The notes under the pieces are model-generated. The model was not told the DNA's origin. It made no database searches and saw nothing but the letters and a program-made list of their open reading frames with translations. A DNA stretch of 9,101 bases, from NCBI GenBank assembly GCA_023426765.1, contig JAEZBW010000669.1:1-9101 (forward strand). The letters are read 5' to 3'. Origin of the DNA: Bacillota bacterium (GTDB taxonomy: Bacteria; Bacillota; Clostridia; DSM-8532). This document shows, in pieces, positions 6,087 through 9,101 of this stretch. A program made the translations under genes and the position numbers. Each line of letters opens with the position of its first letter. Within the stretch, counting starts at the first letter, position 1.

Positions 6087-6839
6087 ATGATGAAGCTGAA
6101 CAGGAGAACAGCCGGAATAGCCATATGTATGCTGGCGGCCGTTTTGATGATCTATTTTTTTATCAGCGATGAAATAAAGGCAGCAAACGGAAGCACAAGG
6201 ATCATCCCGATATACAGCGTGGAAAACCAGGACAATAAGGTGGCGATTACCTTTGACTGTGCATGGGGAGCGAAAGACATCCCGGTAATCCTGAATGTGC
6301 TGAAGGAGAAAAACGTCAGGGCCACCTTTTTTCTCGTTGGGGAATGGGCGAAAAGAAACCCCGAGGAAACGAGAATGATTACCGAACAGGGCCATGATGT
6401 GGGGAATCATTCGGAGAACCACTTCAAAATGAGCGCTCTGAACAGAGAAAAAATCAAACGGGAAATTGCCGATTGCACCAAAACCATCGAAGAAATCACC
6501 GGAACAAAGCCAACGCTGTTCCGTGCACCATACGGGGACTATAATGACAATGTCATAACCATCGCAAAGCAGGCTGGTTATGATACCATCCAGTGGAGTG
6601 TCGACTCCCTGGACTGGAAGCCCGGGATATCGCAGGAGACCATATTAAAAAGGGTTTCCATCGCAAAAAGCGGAGATATTTTTCTGTTTCATAATGACAC
6701 GCCTCTTACCGATAAAATATTGGGAAAGGTTATTGATGCAATCCGGGAGAAGGATTTAAACCCGGTGCCGGTATCGGAGCTGATACTGAAAGAAAATTAT
6801 GAGATCCGGCATGACGGTCGGCAGGTACCGAAGCAGTGA
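6087..6839 (+). CDS. Membrane-anchored polysaccharide deacetylase (CE4/NodB domain), sporulation PdaB/YlxY-like
   Basis: This is probably a deacetylase acting on peptidoglycan or another cell-surface glycan outside the membrane. The 250-residue protein has one N-terminal membrane segment (about 8-26), a short linker, and a NodB domain (about 50-235). Motif 1 is TFDCAWG: Asp57, the usual catalytic base, is kept, but the following aspartate of the classical TFDDG, a metal ligand, is absent. Motif 2 is intact (His108 and His112 in HSENH), as are motif 3 (RAPYG, 146-150), motif 4 (DSLDW, 173-177) and the motif 5 histidine (His202 in LFHND). Similar motif 1 changes are known in the sporulation proteins PdaB and YlxY, which this resembles most. 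AGGAG at 6074-6078 lies 8 bases before the ATG at 6087; the ATG at 6090 is a less well placed alternative. It appears to be transcribed alone, and I could not find a convincing promoter in the 157 bases before it. Confidence 0.88.
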   Translation: MMKLNRRTAGIAICMLAAVLMIYFFISDEIKAANGSTRIIPIYSVENQDNKVAITFDCAWGAKDIPVILNVLKEKNVRATFFLVGEWAKRNPEETRMITEQGHDVGNHSENHFKMSALNREKIKREIADCTKTIEEITGTKPTLFRAPYGDYNDNVITIAKQAGYDTIQWSVDSLDWKPGISQETILKRVSIAKSGDIFLFHNDTPLTDKILGKVIDAIREKDLNPVPVSELILKENYEIRHDGRQVPKQ

Positions 6840-6937
6840 CGAGGTATCATCGGAGCCGGCTCGGAAACCTGGTTTATTCATAACAAACACCCATGGAACT
6901 GCAATAAGACCGACGCTTTTTGAATAAACAAGCATTT

Positions 6938-6956
6938 CCGAACGGTCTCCGTTCGG
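6938..6956. repeat. Perfect inverted repeat upstream of topA
   Basis: CCGAACGG (6938-6945) and CCGTTCGG (6949-6956) form a perfect 8-base inverted repeat with a 3-base TCT spacer. No T-run follows on either strand, so it is not a standard terminator. It ends 9 bases before the topA -35 element, where a protein could bind. It may instead form a 3'-end hairpin on the deacetylase transcript. Confidence 0.5.
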
Positions 6957-6965
6957 GAAAAACAG

Positions 6966-6994
6966 TTTACAAACAGAAACATCAATGATACGAT
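6966..6994 (+). promoter_or_regulatory. Probable sigma-A promoter of topA, with extended -10
   Basis: TTTACA (6966-6971) and TACGAT (6989-6994) are separated by 17 bases. The -10 is preceded by TGA (6986-6988), an extended -10 TGn. Transcription would start near 7001, giving a leader of about 36 bases before topA. Confidence 0.6.
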
Positions 6995-7036
6995 AACAAA
7001 TGATTACCAGAGCATGATGTGAAACGGAGGATAAGA

Positions 7037-9101
7037 ATGGCGAAATATCTGGTTATTGTTGAATCACCGGCCAAAGCTAAAACCATTAAGAAATATCTGG
7101 GCGCAAACTATAAAATCAAGGCGTCCATGGGCCACATCCGGGATCTTCCTAAAAGTCAGATTGGCGTGGATGTTAAGAACAATTTCGAGCCCAAGTACAT
7201 CAATATTCGCGGCAAGGGTGATTTGATCGCCGAGTTGAAGAAGGAAGCCAAAGATTGTGACAAGGTTTTTCTCGCCACCGACCCTGACCGGGAAGGTGAA
7301 GCAATCTCCTGGCACCTGGCGAACCTGTTCAGGATGGATCAAAAGGATAAATGCAGGGTAACCTTTAACGAAATAACGAAAAATGCCGTCGTGAAGGCTG
7401 TGAAAGCACCAAGAACCATTGATATGGATTTGGTGGATGCTCAGCAGGCCAGACGTGTTCTGGATCGCATTGTGGGTTATGAAATCAGCCCACTGCTTTG
7501 GCGAAATGTCCGAAAAGGGTTAAGCGCCGGCAGGGTTCAGTCTGTTGCGACGAAGATGATATGCGACCGGGAAAGCGAAATAGAGGGATTTATCCCCGAA
7601 GAATTCTGGCGGTTGGAAGCGGTTCTGAAAAAATCAGACGGTAAAACTTTTACTTCCAAATTCCACGGCTTGAAAAATAAAAAAATCGAACTGAAGCAAA
7701 AGGAAGAAGTGGATACGGTTCTTGCAAAGCTTCAGGGCGTTCCTTTCGTCATCGGGAAAGTGAAGCATGGGGAAAAGAAACGTACTCCGGCCCCGCCGTT
7801 CATCACCAGTACGCTGCAGCAGGATGCTGCCAGAAAATTCGGTTTTTCCACCAAAAAAACGATGATGCTCGCCCAGCAGCTTTATGAAGGTGTAGAGATT
7901 GCAGGGGAAGGCTCCGTAGGTTTAATCACCTATATGCGTACCGATTCAACCCGTATTTCCGATGAGGCTCTGTCCCAGGCCAGGGAATATATCAAAAAGA
8001 ATTATGGAGAAAAGTATCTGCCTGAAAAGGCAAGGGTGTATAAAACAAAATCAGCTGCACAGGATGCCCATGAAGCAATTCGTCCAACCACTGCCGAACT
8101 GCCTCCTGAAAAGGTAAAAAGCTCATTGCAGAGGGATATGTTCAGGCTGTACAAGCTGATATGGGAAAGGTTCATCGCTTCTCAGATGGAAGCGGCCGTG
8201 TATGATACAATGACCGTTGACATCGAGGCAGGGGATTACCTTTTTAAATCCGCAGGCTCCAGGGTTTCCTTCAAGGGCTTTTTGGTTTTATACGAAGAAG
8301 GCACCGATGAGGAGAACGAAGATGAAAAGGAACCCATGCTGCCCGAGCTGACCGAAGGTGAAAAGGTAAAACCGATCGATCTGAAGCCATCGCAGCACTT
8401 TACCCAACCCCCGTCCAGGTACACCGAAGCAACGCTGGTGAAAGCCCTGGAGGAAAAGGGAATTGGACGTCCAAGCACTTATGCTCCCACCATTAGTACG
8501 ATCATGTCGCGGGGCTATGTCATAAAGGATAAGAAGTACCTTCTTCCGACCGAACTGGGGAAAATCGTAAACAAACTGATGGAGGAATACTTCAAGAATA
8601 TCGTGAACATCAATTTCACCGCCGATATGGAAACCCAGCTCGACGCCGTGGAGGATGGAAAACGTCAATGGAAGGAACTGCTGAAGGACTTCTATAAGGA
8701 TTTCGAAACCACCGTGAAAAACGCAGAGGAGCAGATCAGCAAGGTAGAGCTTCCCGTTGAGGAATCCGATGAGGAGTGCGAAAAATGCGGCCGGAAGATG
8801 GTCATTAAAATGGGAAGGTACGGTAAGTTCTTGGCATGTCCGGGGTTCCCGGAGTGCAGAAACGCCAAGCCCATTCTGGAGGATGCGGGGGTTGTCTGTC
8901 CCAAATGCGGCGGCCGGATTTACAACAGGAAGACCAAAAAGGGGAAGAACTATTTAAGCTGTGAGAACTATCCCGCCTGCGATTTTTCTTCGTGGGACAT
9001 GGCTTCCGATAAGAAATGCCCGGACTGTGGCAGCTTTATGACCAGGAAATTCAAGGGCAGGGTTCAATATACCTGCAGCCGGGAATCCTGCGGGCATACG
9101 T
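7037..9101 (+). CDS. topA: DNA topoisomerase I (type IA), 3' partial by a few residues
   Basis: TopA relaxes negative supercoils by cutting and passing single DNA strands. The frame runs unbroken for 688 codons to the window edge. Bacillus subtilis TopA is about 691 residues, so only the last few are missing. The TOPRIM domain has Glu9 (VESPAKAK) and the metal-binding aspartates Asp82 and Asp84 in TDPDREGEAISW. The catalytic tyrosine is Tyr299 in LITYMRTDSTRIS. SAGRVQS (163-169) and DAHEAIRPT are further type IA signatures. Three C-terminal four-cysteine zinc-finger motifs start at Cys581, Cys621 and Cys661. The start is fixed by GGAGG at 7026-7030, 6 bases before the ATG, and by the standard N-terminus MAKYLVIVESPAKAKTI. 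It has its own promoter and no visible co-transcription with the deacetylase. In related genomes topA is often followed by trmFO or other housekeeping genes, but none is visible here. Confidence 0.98.
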   Translation, partial: MAKYLVIVESPAKAKTIKKYLGANYKIKASMGHIRDLPKSQIGVDVKNNFEPKYINIRGKGDLIAELKKEAKDCDKVFLATDPDREGEAISWHLANLFRMDQKDKCRVTFNEITKNAVVKAVKAPRTIDMDLVDAQQARRVLDRIVGYEISPLLWRNVRKGLSAGRVQSVATKMICDRESEIEGFIPEEFWRLEAVLKKSDGKTFTSKFHGLKNKKIELKQKEEVDTVLAKLQGVPFVIGKVKHGEKKRTPAPPFITSTLQQDAARKFGFSTKKTMMLAQQLYEGVEIAGEGSVGLITYMRTDSTRISDEALSQAREYIKKNYGEKYLPEKARVYKTKSAAQDAHEAIRPTTAELPPEKVKSSLQRDMFRLYKLIWERFIASQMEAAVYDTMTVDIEAGDYLFKSAGSRVSFKGFLVLYEEGTDEENEDEKEPMLPELTEGEKVKPIDLKPSQHFTQPPSRYTEATLVKALEEKGIGRPSTYAPTISTIMSRGYVIKDKKYLLPTELGKIVNKLMEEYFKNIVNINFTADMETQLDAVEDGKRQWKELLKDFYKDFETTVKNAEEQISKVELPVEESDEECEKCGRKMVIKMGRYGKFLACPGFPECRNAKPILEDAGVVCPKCGGRIYNRKTKKGKNYLSCENYPACDFSSWDMASDKKCPDCGSFMTRKFKGRVQYTCSRESCGHT

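Noticed and set aside
6853..6862. GAGCCGGCTC palindrome after the deacetylase gene as a terminator
   Set aside because: The palindrome has no room for a loop without opening the centre, and no T-run follows it.
8236..8668. Minus-strand open frames within topA
   Set aside because: They are antisense to a continuous, motif-rich TopA frame and carry no recognisable protein features.

Overview
The window looks like chromosomal DNA from a low-to-mid GC Firmicute, most likely a Clostridia-class anaerobe. The signs are strong AGGAGG-type ribosome binding sites, GTG starts, a textbook sigma-A promoter, a clostridial-type family 2 beta-glucuronidase, a TRAP transporter with separate DctQ and DctM subunits, a sporulation-type polysaccharide deacetylase, and a TopA of about 690 residues with three C-terminal zinc fingers. 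All recognised genes lie on the plus strand. I see no tRNA, rRNA, CRISPR array, insertion sequence or phage gene. No gap between genes exceeds 300 bases.

Layout. (1) 3-650: the 3' part of a HAD-superfamily hydrolase whose start lies before the window. (2) 861-2627: a cytoplasmic GH2 beta-glucuronidase, preceded by a -10-like element and followed by a stem-loop terminator. (3) 2698-5805: a separate transcription unit for a TRAP transporter (dctP, dctQ, dctM). It has a perfect TTGACA/TATAAT promoter, a roughly 130-base leader holding two hairpins, a stem-loop between dctP and dctQ, a 4-base dctQ/dctM overlap, and a strong terminator at 5897-5929. (4) 6087-6839: a membrane-anchored CE4 polysaccharide deacetylase with an altered first metal-site motif. 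(5) 7037 to the end: topA (DNA topoisomerase I), with its own extended -10 promoter, cut by the window edge only a few residues before its expected end.

How the genes may work together. The beta-glucuronidase carries the catalytic acids and the Asn-x-Lys-Gly motif associated with recognition of the glucuronate carboxylate. It lacks a signal peptide, so its substrate must enter the cell. The adjacent TRAP system has the conserved arginine in its binding protein that usually grips a substrate carboxylate. A hexuronate, or an intact glucuronide or aldobiouronate, is therefore a reasonable substrate, but this rests on adjacency and family knowledge. The deacetylase and topA appear to be unrelated housekeeping or sporulation genes. 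Overall this is a mostly ordinary region. The most interesting parts are the glucuronide-uptake hypothesis, the TRAP leader with a terminator-like hairpin just before the dctP ribosome binding site, and the variant CE4 active site.
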